Shown here in pieces: positions 1 to 6,082 of a stretch of 13,880 nucleotides of DNA. Both the position numbers and the translations under genes were made by a program. The notes below the pieces were generated by a model. That model did no database searches, had not been told where the DNA came from, and saw only the letters and a program-made list of their open reading frames with translations. The stretch comes from DATDCY01 sp031406795 [NCBI: Candidatus Rokuibacteriota bacterium] (GTDB lineage Bacteria; JAUVQV01). How positions within the stretch are numbered: position 1 is the first letter of the stretch; every line of letters begins with the position of its first letter. The stretch lies in contig JANOHV010000019.1 of assembly GCA_031406795.1 (NCBI GenBank), forward strand, positions 1 through 13,880. The letters run 5' to 3'.

Positions 1-122
1 CCGTCGTGCTGCTGCCGGCCAAGGACTCCTGGGAGATGTTGCAGAAAAGCCTCTCGAACTTCACGGACGATTTCCTGGCACAGCGGAATCAGCCGCGTGC
101 GCAGCAGCGGGAATCGCTGTGA
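1..122 (+). CDS. vapB: VapB-type antitoxin, C-terminal part (5' end outside window)
   Basis: An open frame enters from the left edge (codons from base 3) and stops with TGA at 120-122, giving 39 residues that begin VVLLPAKDSWEML and end in AQRNQPRAQQRESL. The DSWxxL segment, the DDFLAQRxQP segment and the QxRE-L tail are typical of the toxin-binding C-terminus of VapB/AbrB-type antitoxins. The DNA-binding N-terminal swapped-hairpin domain is not in the window. Its stop overlaps the GTG start of the PIN toxin by 4 nt (GTGA), the usual translational coupling of vapBC pairs. Antitoxin identity rests on this tail plus the adjacent toxin. By family knowledge it would neutralise VapC and, with it, repress its own promoter. 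Confidence 0.75.
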   Translation, partial: VVLLPAKDSWEMLQKSLSNFTDDFLAQRNQPRAQQRESL

Positions 123-526
123 TCCAGTACCTGCTCGACACCAATACCTGCATCTTCCTGATCAAGAGCCGCTCGCAAACGCTGTTCGACAAAGTCGCCG
201 CGCATCGGCCAGGTGAGATCGGGATTTCTTCGATCACGCTTGCCGAGCTGGAATACGGCGTGAGCAAGAGCGCTCATCCCGAGCGCAATCGCGAGGCCCT
301 GCGGATGTTCACGATCCCGCTCGAGGTGGCTCCGTTCGATGACGCTTCGGCGGAGCACTATGGCAAGGTACGCTCCACTCTGGAGGCGGCAGGATCCCCG
401 ATCGGGCCTCTGGACACCCTGATCGCCGCACATGGTCTGGCGTTGAATGCCGTCGTGGTCACGAACAATACGCGCGAATTCAAGAAGGTGGCCGGACTTC
501 GCGTCGAGGATTGGTCGGTGGCCTGA
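119..526 (+). CDS. vapC: VapC-type PIN-domain endoribonuclease toxin
   Basis: A 135-residue protein, the normal length for VapC. PIN-domain acidic residues are in the expected places: D7 in LLDTNTC, E43 in TLAELEYG, D99 in GPLDTLIAAHG, and the TNNTREF motif near residues 115-121 where many family members have TDNxxEF (here the position is N117). The C-terminal FKKVAGLRVEDW is also family-typical. The GTG start at 119 is fixed by the 4-nt overlap with the antitoxin stop. The family consists of Mg-dependent RNases, many of which cut initiator tRNA or other structured RNA. The actual target here cannot be read from sequence. The Asn at the fourth acidic position occurs in many active VapC proteins, so the gene looks intact. 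It is probably an autonomous toxin-antitoxin module unrelated to the Che cluster downstream. Confidence 0.9.
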   Translation: MIQYLLDTNTCIFLIKSRSQTLFDKVAAHRPGEIGISSITLAELEYGVSKSAHPERNREALRMFTIPLEVAPFDDASAEHYGKVRSTLEAAGSPIGPLDTLIAAHGLALNAVVVTNNTREFKKVAGLRVEDWSVA

Positions 527-578
527 AGTACCAGTGTTCACCGGGCGTATCGGCGATCGGATTTATCAAGAGATCCAA

Positions 579-656
579 AACGCATGAGGCCCCGGTTCGA
601 CTGATGTTCTCGAGCTTGCGTTTGAGGATGCGCGATGATATCTGCGGGTTCTTGAT
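579..656 (-). pseudogene. possible remnant of a CCG-domain Fe-S oxidoreductase (GlcF/LutA-like)
   Basis: On the minus strand, reading leftward from 656, about 26 codons translate as IKNPQISSRILKRKLENI followed by SRTGASCV. The pattern K-x-E-N-I-x-x-T-G-A-x-x-V resembles the segment just before the second CCG motif in glycolate/lactate oxidase iron-sulfur subunits (GlcF, LutA). The expected NPGCLLQ continuation is absent and the frame turns to unrelated sequence. If real, this is a tiny gene scrap in the debris between vapC and the next gene. The similarity is short and judged by eye, so chance remains quite possible. Confidence 0.25.
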
Positions 657-679
657 CTAGGATTTAACCAGCCTCGGGG

Positions 680-733
680 GTGGTACACTTTTCGAGTGCC
701 GAAGTGGCACACTTTTCGGCTGCCGGGATCACA
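680..733. mobile_element. putative IS21-family terminal repeats (one end only)
   Basis: Two 22-bp direct repeats lie at 680-701 and 704-725. Both begin GTGG(T/C)ACACTTTTCG and end TGCCG, with a 24-bp period. They are followed by GGGATCACA, so the complementary strand starts TGTGATCC at about 733. Multiple imperfect repeats of this kind near a TGT...ACA boundary are a hallmark of IS21-family ends. The repeat text is similar to such ends as I remember them. No istA or istB coding sequence lies on either side within the window, so only a relic end is present. The repeats directly abut the truncated membrane-protein gene that follows. Confidence 0.45.
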
Positions 734-1102
734 GGTAGCTCCCTCATAAAGGGCGCCCTGGTCCTGCTGGCGCTGGTCTTCCTGGCATACATTCCGGCCC
801 TGAAAGGCGGATATATTTGGGACGACGACCCCCACGTTCTCGCCATCACCACCCGCGGCGAACTGGCAGGGCGCTGGAGAATCTGGACTTCGCCGGGGGC
901 TACGCCGCAGTATTACTCGCTCGTTCACACCACATTCTGGATCGAATACCACCTCTGGGGACCCAACCCCATCGGCTTTCACCTGGTCAATGTGATGTTG
1001 CACGCAGTTTCCGCCGTCGTCCTCTGGTTCCTTCTCCGCCGCCTGTCACTTCGCTGGTGCTGGCTTGCGGCCGCCGTCTTCGCATTGCATCCGGTGCGGG
1101 TT

Positions 1103-1389
1103 CCCGGCAACGGGGGCCCGCCCTTTTGTCTATGTGACGATCAGGACTGCTGGGATCTAGACGCCCGCGCCCTTCAGGAGCATCCCCATGCACTTGGCGC
1201 TCTGGGATGTTCCCCGGGCGTGACCGCCGCCGGTTGCTGCCGGCGGGTCCGTGGATTTCGAGTACGTTCCCTGCGAGGACTGGGCTCTTCCCGGCGATGG
1301 GGCGTAGAGGCAGGTCTGTATTCTCGCGGCCCGGTTTCTTCCGTCGTGGCTCTTCGGGCGACTGTCGACCTGTTCTTCGGAATTGCGCC
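1103..1389. other. unassigned degenerate stretch upstream of cheR
   Basis: I recognise no protein family in any frame here. A perfect 7-bp inverted repeat (CCGCCGG at 1227-1233, CCGGCGG at 1240-1246, 6-nt loop) could form a hairpin, but no T-run follows, so it is not a convincing intrinsic terminator. The stretch ends just before the promoter of the CheR gene. Confidence 0.4.
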
Positions 1390-1418
1390 TTGACGTGCCT
1401 CAGTTTTGCCTGAATAAT
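1390..1418 (+). promoter_or_regulatory. sigma70-type promoter for cheR
   Basis: TTGACG at 1390-1395 (5 of 6 consensus) and AATAAT at 1413-1418 (5 of 6) are separated by exactly 17 nt in otherwise GC-rich DNA. The predicted transcription start is near 1425, about 30 nt before the GTG chosen for cheR. This also argues against the longer TTG start at 1383, which would lie upstream of the promoter. Confidence 0.6.
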
Positions 1419-1428
1419 TGCCGCCATC

Positions 1429-1458
1429 ATGAGCCAAACAGCCCCCACAAGGGCGTGA
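1429..1458 (+). CDS. 9-codon mini-ORF overlapping the cheR start (MSQTAPTRA)
   Basis: ATG at 1429 reads nine codons and stops with TGA at 1456-1458, overlapping the GTG start of cheR at 1455 (GTGA). It lies only a few nucleotides after the predicted transcription start and has no obvious Shine-Dalgarno. It may be a coupling leader peptide. Alternatively, it could be the original cheR N-terminus separated from the body by a 1-nt frameshift, or it may be chance. Confidence 0.25.
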   Translation: MSQTAPTRA

Positions 1459-2906
1459 CGACAGCGCTCGACACCGGCCAGCTCTCACGACTGTGCGACT
1501 TCGTCAGCTCCCGGATGGCGCTGCAGTTTCCCCGCGAGCGCTGGGGCGAGCTGGAACGGAAGGTCGGCGCCGCGGCCCTGCAGTTCGGCCACGCCGTGGG
1601 CGCGGAGTTCGTCGAGTGGCTGCTCTCGACCGCGCCGAGCCGGGAACAGATCGAGATCCTGGCGAGCCACCTCACCATCGGCGAAACCTATTTCTGGCGC
1701 GAGCCCCAGGTCTTCGAGGCGCTCGAGGGACGGGTCCTGCCGGAGTTGATCCGCGCGCGTGGGCCGGGCGAGCGGCGGTTGCGGATCTGGAGCGCGGGCT
1801 GCGCCACCGGCGAGGAGCCGTACTCGATCGCCATGGCGGTGCACCGGGTTCTCCCGGCGCGCAAAACGTGGAACGTCACCATCCTGGCGACCGACATCAA
1901 CCCCCTGGTTCTGCACCGGGCGGCGGCAGCCGTCTACGGCGGGTGGTCGTTTCGCAACTCGCCCCGGTGGCTGAAAGAGAGCTACTTCACCCGCCGTGAA
2001 GACGGGAGACACGAGCTCTCGCCGGAAATCCGCTCGATGGTCACCTTCGCCTACCTGAACCTGGCCGAAGACATCTACCCCTCTCCAGTGAACAACACGA
2101 ACGCGATGGACATCATCTTCTGCCGGAATGTGCTGATGTATTTTTCGCCGGAGCGCGTCCGGAAGGTCGGCGAGAGCCTCTTTCGCTCTCTCGTGCCGGA
2201 CGGCTGGATGATGGTCAGCGCCACCGAACTCTCCCAGGAACTCTTCCCACGGTTCGTGCCGATCCACTCCCACGGGGCGATCCTCTACCGGCGTGACCGC
2301 AGGGAATCGCAGGGGGACCCGCGGGAAACCGGGGAGGACCGCCGGGCGCCGCGGTCGCCGGAGCCGTCCTTCGCCGCGGAATCTTTTTTGCCGGTTACGT
2401 CGCAGACGCCACAATCCTTCTCGTGCCCCGCACCGCCACCGTCTGCCGACTTCCCGGTCCCGGAATCCCTGGCCGAAGCCGTCGTGAAACCTGCCGCCGG
2501 CAGGCCATGCCCCGGCGCAGCCGAAGTCCGCGCGCTCGCCAACCGGGGACTCCTCTCCCAGGCGTTGGCAACCTGCGAGGAGGCCATCGCCGGCGACAAG
2601 GCCGATTCCGGCCTGCAGTATCTCGCCGCAGTCATCCTCCTGGAGCTGGACCGGAAGCTGGATGCGGTTGCCGCCTTCAGGAGGTCGATCTATCTCGACC
2701 AGAATTTCGTGCTGGCCTATTTTTCGCTTGGCAACCTGCTGCTGCATCAGAAGAAGGCGAAAGCGGCGAGGAAGTGCTTCGAGAACGTAATGTTCCTCAT
2801 CGGCGGTCTTCCGGACGACGAGATCCTCCCCGAATCCGAGGGTCTGACCGCGGGCCGGCTCAGACAGATCGTGCACGCCACCCTCGCGGCGGTGGCGCTT
2901 GAGTAG
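1455..2906 (+). CDS. cheR: CheR-type MCP glutamate methyltransferase with C-terminal TPR domain (WspC/FrzF-like)
   Basis: 483 residues from GTG 1455; an in-frame TTG at 1383 would add 24 residues but precedes the promoter. The N-terminal helical CheR domain (FVSSRMALQFPRERW) is followed by the SAM-dependent methyltransferase fold. Motif I is WSAGCATGEEPYSIAM near residues 112-127, followed by ATDIN, and the hallmark DIIFCRNVLMYFSPERV sits near 219-235. A Pro/Ser/Arg-rich linker (about 275-365) leads to helical repeats with TPR spacing, for example GLQYLAAVILLELDRKLDAV and AYFSLGNLLLHQKKAKAA. CheR transfers methyl groups from SAM to glutamates of the receptor; the TPR extension, as in WspC and FrzF, probably mediates protein contacts. 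The partner receptor lies about 1.5 kb downstream and lacks a CheR-docking pentapeptide, consistent with TPR- or fold-based recognition. The gene has its own promoter and is separated from the rest of the cluster by 381 nt. Confidence 0.92.
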   Translation: MTTALDTGQLSRLCDFVSSRMALQFPRERWGELERKVGAAALQFGHAVGAEFVEWLLSTAPSREQIEILASHLTIGETYFWREPQVFEALEGRVLPELIRARGPGERRLRIWSAGCATGEEPYSIAMAVHRVLPARKTWNVTILATDINPLVLHRAAAAVYGGWSFRNSPRWLKESYFTRREDGRHELSPEIRSMVTFAYLNLAEDIYPSPVNNTNAMDIIFCRNVLMYFSPERVRKVGESLFRSLVPDGWMMVSATELSQELFPRFVPIHSHGAILYRRDRRESQGDPRETGEDRRAPRSPEPSFAAESFLPVTSQTPQSFSCPAPPPSADFPVPESLAEAVVKPAAGRPCPGAAEVRALANRGLLSQALATCEEAIAGDKADSGLQYLAAVILLELDRKLDAVAAFRRSIYLDQNFVLAYFSLGNLLLHQKKAKAARKCFENVMFLIGGLPDDEILPESEGLTAGRLRQIVHATLAAVALE

Positions 2907-2993
2907 GGACGTCCGGCGATCGTGCCGAGTTCCACCCCGGTCCCGGTCGGGCGGTACCCCGATCGATGGCTGATCTACTACTTCGGAAAATCA

Positions 2994-3015
2994 TCGCGCG
3001 GGGCGACGCTTTTTT
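2994..3015 (+). terminator. weak candidate intrinsic terminator after cheR
   Basis: A short TCGC/GCGA stem (2994-2997 with 3003-3006) is followed after three bases by six Ts (3010-3015). The stem has only 4 bp, so this is marginal. The position, about 90 nt after the cheR stop, is sensible. Confidence 0.25.
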
Positions 3016-3089
3016 AACAGCTTTCTCTAGCAAAGCCGATAGAGATGCTGATTCAGAATGTGTTCCCGTGGACAAGCCTCCATAGTCTT

Positions 3090-3106
3090 GCGGGCGAAAC
3101 GCCCGC
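3090..3106. repeat. perfect hairpin, REP-like palindrome
   Basis: GCGGGCG at 3090-3096 and CGCCCGC at 3100-3106 flank an AAA loop. GC-rich palindromes of this form are typical of dispersed extragenic (REP-like) elements. Whether it is repeated elsewhere in the genome cannot be seen here. Confidence 0.4.
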
Positions 3107-3157
3107 GCTAGGACCTCCACGCGCACTCGTTGCGCTCCCCCGAACCCACACGGTGTG

Positions 3158-3199
3158 CGTGTTTTCACTTGAAACAATGCGATAATGAGCGCCTAATCA
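3158..3199 (+). promoter_or_regulatory. weak candidate promoter for the cheW-mcp-cheA-cheB-kinase operon
   Basis: An AT-richer patch with GATAAT at 3181-3186 and TTGAAA at 3169-3174. TTGAAA pairs only loosely with CTAATC/TAATCA at about 3193-3199 (18-19 nt spacer), and GATAAT lacks a good -35. The operon needs a promoter in this gap unless it reads through from cheR, but no convincing match is visible. Confidence 0.25.
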
Positions 3200-3287
3200 C
3201 AGCGACAAGTCAACAGCATCGAACAGCGCTCCGGAATGCGGCCACGGGAAACACCAGGCACGATCCGCGGGAGGCAGTACGAGTGCA

Positions 3288-3758
3288 ATGATTGGGACCG
3301 GAAAACAGCAGATCCTCGTTTTCACTCTGGACGAGCCGATGTATGCCCTGCCGCTCAGCGCGGTGGAGCGTGTCGTGCGCGCGGTCGAAATCACGCCTCT
3401 ACCGAAAGCGCCGGGGATCGTTCTCGGCGCGATCAACGCCCAGGGGCGGGTCATTCCCGTGGTGGACATGCGCCGGCGCTTCCGGCTGCCGGCGCGGGAG
3501 ATGCTCCCGGACGACCGCTTCATTATCGCGCGCACGGCCAGGCGGCTCGTGGCACTGGCAGCCGACGACGTGGCCGGCGTCCATGAATGTTCGCCGGGTG
3601 AGATGGTGATCGCCGCGGACGCGCTCCCCTTTGCGGGGTATCTCCAGGGGGTTGCCAAACTGGAGGAAGGCCTGGTTCTGATCACGGACCTGGACGCCTT
3701 CCTCTCCCTGGACGAGGAGTCGCTGCTGGATGCGGCACTCGCGGGGGATCAGGCGTGA
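3288..3758 (+). CDS. cheW: CheW-like chemosensory coupling protein 1
   Basis: 156 residues covering a single CheW domain: ILVFTLDEPMYALPLSAVE, then VEITPLPKAPGIVLGAINAQG, VIPVVDMRRRF, and a C-terminal KLEEGLVLITDLDAFLS. The NxxGxxIPVVD core is the CheW signature. CheW is a cytoplasmic adaptor that links the receptor tip to CheA domain P5. ATG 3288 is preceded by GGGAGG at 3269-3274, rather far away at 13 nt. It is the first gene of the compact operon and its stop overlaps the next gene by 1 nt (TGATG). The rather basic MRRRFRLPAR segment is otherwise ordinary. In Wsp-type systems two CheW proteins (WspB, WspD) occur, matching this pair. Confidence 0.9.
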   Translation: MIGTGKQQILVFTLDEPMYALPLSAVERVVRAVEITPLPKAPGIVLGAINAQGRVIPVVDMRRRFRLPAREMLPDDRFIIARTARRLVALAADDVAGVHECSPGEMVIAADALPFAGYLQGVAKLEEGLVLITDLDAFLSLDEESLLDAALAGDQA

Positions 3759-4306
3759 TGCCTTCCGTTCACCACGAAGCCGGAGTAACCCGCGAGCGGC
3801 GGGCCCTTCTCAAAGAGCGGGCCCGCGCACTGGCGTTGGAACCCCCTGCGTCCGCCGCCGCGCAGGCGTTGCTCGAAATCGTCGAGTTTCGCCTCGGGGC
3901 GGAGACCTACGGCATCGGCGCCGCGTACGTCCGCGAAATCTGCCAGCTCCAGGAGTTCACGCCGCTGCCCGGGACGCCGCCGTTCGTGCTTGGCTTAATC
4001 AACGTGCGCGGCCAGATCCTCTCGGTCGTCGATCTGAAGAAGATCTTCACGCTGCCGGAGAAGGGCCTCGGGCAGCTCAACAAGGTGATCATCCTGCGCG
4101 ACGAGCGGATGGAGTTCGGGATCCTGGCCGACGAGATCCTCGGGGCGCGGGCGATCCCGAACGAGACGATTCAGACGCCGCCCCCGACCGTCGCCGGGCT
4201 CGGTGCGGAATACCTGCTGGGGGTGACCGGGGAGCGGGTGATCATCCTCGACGCAAGGAAGATCCTCCATTACGAGAAGCTGCTCGTGCACCAGGAGGCA
4301 GAATAG
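3758..4306 (+). CDS. cheW: CheW-like chemosensory coupling protein 2 (N-terminally extended)
   Basis: 182 residues from ATG 3758, which shares its A with the TGA of the preceding gene; GTG 3755 is an in-frame alternative adding one residue. About 35 charged Ala/Arg-rich residues precede the CheW domain: IVEFRLGAETYGIGAAYVRE, FTPLPGTPPFVLGLINVRG, ILSVVDLKKIF, ILADEILG and YLLGVTGERVIILDARKIL. The N-terminal extension and closer match to the consensus distinguish it from the first CheW. It likely joins the same receptor-CheA array; two non-identical CheWs allow either heterotypic packing or a scaffolding role, as proposed for Wsp. A 128-nt gap with a GC-rich hairpin separates it from the receptor gene. 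Confidence 0.92.
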   Translation: MPSVHHEAGVTRERRALLKERARALALEPPASAAAQALLEIVEFRLGAETYGIGAAYVREICQLQEFTPLPGTPPFVLGLINVRGQILSVVDLKKIFTLPEKGLGQLNKVIILRDERMEFGILADEILGARAIPNETIQTPPPTVAGLGAEYLLGVTGERVIILDARKILHYEKLLVHQEAE

Positions 4307-4358
4307 GGCCTGCGGGCGGGGGTGAATCTCTCCCCTACGAACAACGACACGGTTGCAG

Positions 4359-4379
4359 GGGCGGGGTTGAGCCCCGCCC
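4359..4379. repeat. GC-rich hairpin between cheW2 and mcp, REP-like
   Basis: GGGCGGGG at 4359-4366 and CCCCGCCC at 4372-4379 form a perfect 8-bp stem around a TTGAG loop. No T-run follows. A looser G/C-rich partner (GGGCGGGGGTGAATC, then CTCCCC) lies just upstream at about 4316-4335. The arrangement resembles dispersed extragenic palindromes; it might also attenuate or protect the mRNA between the cheW pair and the receptor gene. Confidence 0.45.
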
Positions 4380-4408
4380 GGGAAGATTTGGAGTTTCAGG
4401 AAGGACGC

Positions 4409-4438
4409 ATGAACGTGACAAGGAGGAGTACGGCATGA
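4409..4438 (+). CDS. 9-codon mini-ORF overlapping the mcp start (MNVTRRSTA)
   Basis: ATG 4409 reads nine codons to TGA 4436-4438, overlapping the receptor ATG at 4435 by 4 nt (ATGA). It has a possible Shine-Dalgarno AGGAAGGA at 4398-4405, and the receptor's own AAGGAGG lies inside it. It may be a translational-coupling leader; chance is possible. Confidence 0.3.
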   Translation: MNVTRRSTA

Positions 4439-6066
4439 AGTGGTTCATCGATCTGTCGATCCGCACCAAGGTCCTGATCGGCTTCGGCGGGATGTGGCTC
4501 TTCCTCGCCGTGGTGACCGTCGTCTCCTACCGTGGTCTCGAAGCGATCCGCCTCTCGGAGCAGGGGCTGCACGACACCAACTTCCAGGTCGCGCTCGAAC
4601 TCAGGACGTTTCGCGCAAACCTGAACTATATCCGCGCCAAGGTCCTGGAGCTGATACTCACCTCGGAAATATCGACCAGGGACAAGATCGAGACGGATAT
4701 CCGGGATCGCGGTGCGCAGCAGGACGCGCTGCTCGAGAAACTCCTCAAGATCGAACCGGACCCCCAAAATCAGGCCGCGTACCGGCAGCTCAAGGAGATG
4801 CTGGCAAGCTACAACCAGAACCGCGAAAAACAAGTCGCCATGATTCATGCCGGCAACGTCGAGGAGGCGCGGCTCATGGGGATTGGCGAGCAGGAGGATC
4901 TTTACGAGAAGATCCGCACCTTGTCCCAGGAACTTGGTGACAAGACGGAGAAGGTGGCGGATGGGCAGCTCGCCACCGACATGGCCGCCGCCAAGGCCGT
5001 TGAGTTGGTCTTCGTCAGCTGCGCCGGCGCAGCACTGTTGTTCGCGGTCTTCATGACGGTGTTGATCAACAAGACCGTCGCGCAGCCGCTCGCCGGGATC
5101 TCGAAGCTGGCCACCCAGGTTGCCGGCGGCGATCTGTCGGTCGCACTGGCCGAGGATCAGCGCCAGGACGAAATCGGGACCCTCGGCCGGGCGTTTCGCC
5201 TGATGGTCGAAAACCTGCGACGCTCGACCGCGGAGATTCAAGAGGCGGTCAACCTGCTCGGCTCCACGGCGAGCGAGATCCTGGCCTCGACGATCGAGGT
5301 CGCCACCGGCACGGCCGAGACGGCGACCGCGATCAGCGAGACCACGACGACGGTCGAGGAGGTGCGGCAGGCCGCGCAGCTCTCCTCCCAGAAGGCGAAG
5401 AACGTCGCCGACAGCGCGCAGCGGGTCGCCCTGGTCGGGCAGGCCGGCCAGAAGTCCGTCGACGAGGTGGTCGCCGGCATGACGCATATCAGGACGCAGA
5501 TGGATTCGATCGCAGCGACGATCGTGCGGCTGAGCGAGCAGAGCCAGTCGATCGGCGGGATCATCGCGGCGGTGACCGACATCGCGGACCAGTCGAACCT
5601 GCTGGCGGTCAACGCGGCGATCGAGGCGACGCGCGCGGGCGAGCAGGGGAAGGCCTTCGGGGTGGTGGCACAGGAGATCAAGAGCCTGGCCGAGCAGTCC
5701 AAGCAGGCGACGCTGCAGGTGCGCGGCATCCTCAGCGACGTGCAGCGGGCGACCAGCGCGGCCGTGATGGCCACGGAGCAGGGGAGCAAGTCCGTTGAGG
5801 CGGGCGTGCGCCAGTCGGCCCTGGCCGGCGAGGCGATCACGCGGCTGGCCGAGAGCAGTCAGGAGGCGGTGCAGATCGCGACGCAGATCGTCGCCTCGAG
5901 CCAGCAGCAGGTGGTGGGGATGGACCAGATTGGCTTGGCGATGGAGAACATCAACAAGGCCGGGGCGCAGACGGCGGCGAGCACCACGCAGGTGGAGACC
6001 GCGGCGCGCAACCTGAACGAGATGGGGCAGAAGCTCAAGACGTTGGTCGAGCAGTTCAAGGGCTGA
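4435..6066 (+). CDS. mcp: methyl-accepting chemotaxis protein with periplasmic four-helix-bundle sensor and HAMP
   Basis: 543 residues. ATG 4435 has a strong AAGGAGG at 4420-4426, 8 nt upstream. The frame stays open further upstream to 3730, but that part is a shadow of cheW2. TM1 is at about 12-31, a helical periplasmic domain of 4HB_MCP type spans about 32-188, TM2 about 189-211 and HAMP about 212-265 (ending DEIGTLGRAFRLM). A long coiled-coil signalling domain follows, with the tip IADQSNLLAVNAAIEATRAG near 383-402. About 150 residues follow the tip, roughly what a 40-heptad (Wsp-class) receptor needs. Methylation-type Glu-rich helix segments (ATGTAETATAISETTTTVEE) are visible. The C-terminus VEQFKG has no CheR/CheB-docking pentapeptide. 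The tip has S and V where most receptors have T and L. The ligand is unknown; 4HB domains bind varied small molecules or sense the envelope or surface. Confidence 0.95.
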   Translation: MKWFIDLSIRTKVLIGFGGMWLFLAVVTVVSYRGLEAIRLSEQGLHDTNFQVALELRTFRANLNYIRAKVLELILTSEISTRDKIETDIRDRGAQQDALLEKLLKIEPDPQNQAAYRQLKEMLASYNQNREKQVAMIHAGNVEEARLMGIGEQEDLYEKIRTLSQELGDKTEKVADGQLATDMAAAKAVELVFVSCAGAALLFAVFMTVLINKTVAQPLAGISKLATQVAGGDLSVALAEDQRQDEIGTLGRAFRLMVENLRRSTAEIQEAVNLLGSTASEILASTIEVATGTAETATAISETTTTVEEVRQAAQLSSQKAKNVADSAQRVALVGQAGQKSVDEVVAGMTHIRTQMDSIAATIVRLSEQSQSIGGIIAAVTDIADQSNLLAVNAAIEATRAGEQGKAFGVVAQEIKSLAEQSKQATLQVRGILSDVQRATSAAVMATEQGSKSVEAGVRQSALAGEAITRLAESSQEAVQIATQIVASSQQQVVGMDQIGLAMENINKAGAQTAASTTQVETAARNLNEMGQKLKTLVEQFKG

Positions 6067-6082
6067 CAGGTCCGAGCGCTGC

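Larger units (their letters stand above)
680..1393 (+). pseudogene. truncated multi-TM glycosyltransferase-like (PMT/TPR membrane protein family) N-terminus
   Basis: An open frame of 237 codons, of which only about 737-1102 looks like a real protein. It has a hydrophobic first helix (GALVLLALVFLAYIPAL), then GGYIWDDDPHVL, YYSLVHTTFWIEYHLWG, GFHLVNVMLHAVSAVVLWFLL and FALHPVRV. This is the N-terminal order of large inner-membrane proteins related to protein O-mannosyltransferases that often carry C-terminal TPRs and are usually 500-700 residues long. The WDDD acidic loop after TM1 is kept. After HPVRV the expected ESVAW-type continuation is lost, and the rest is Arg/Cys-rich low-quality sequence. 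The first 16 codons (MVHFSSAEVAHFSAAG) are simply translated IS-like repeats, so the native start is lost or altered. It is best read as a broken gene, decayed at both ends, and no function is expected. Confidence 0.7.
2907..3287. other. 381-nt intergenic region between cheR and cheW
   Basis: No coding sequence is recognisable on either strand. Contents: a weak hairpin with a T6 run (2994-3015), a perfect GCGGGCG-AAA-CGCCCGC hairpin (3090-3106), a small palindrome CACACGGTGTG near 3148-3158, and an AT-richer patch around 3161-3199 that may hold the operon promoter. No tRNA or riboswitch consensus was seen. Confidence 0.5.

Noticed and set aside
680-733. Tandem repeats as the start of a CRISPR array
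   Set aside because: Only two copies with a 2-nt gap between them and no spacers; the pattern fits an IS terminus.
1227-1246. Hairpin CCGCCGG-CCGGCGG as a terminator before the cheR promoter
   Set aside because: Stable stem but no T-run after it; kept only as a note in the unassigned stretch.
2907-3287. A riboswitch or tRNA in the long intergenic region
   Set aside because: No GEMM-type or other riboswitch core and no cloverleaf with a TTCGA-type arm could be found by eye.
3730-4434. Upstream extension of the mcp frame
   Set aside because: It overlaps cheW2 in another frame and is Arg/Gly-rich; the strong AAGGAGG before ATG 4435 and the TM1 right after it fix the start.
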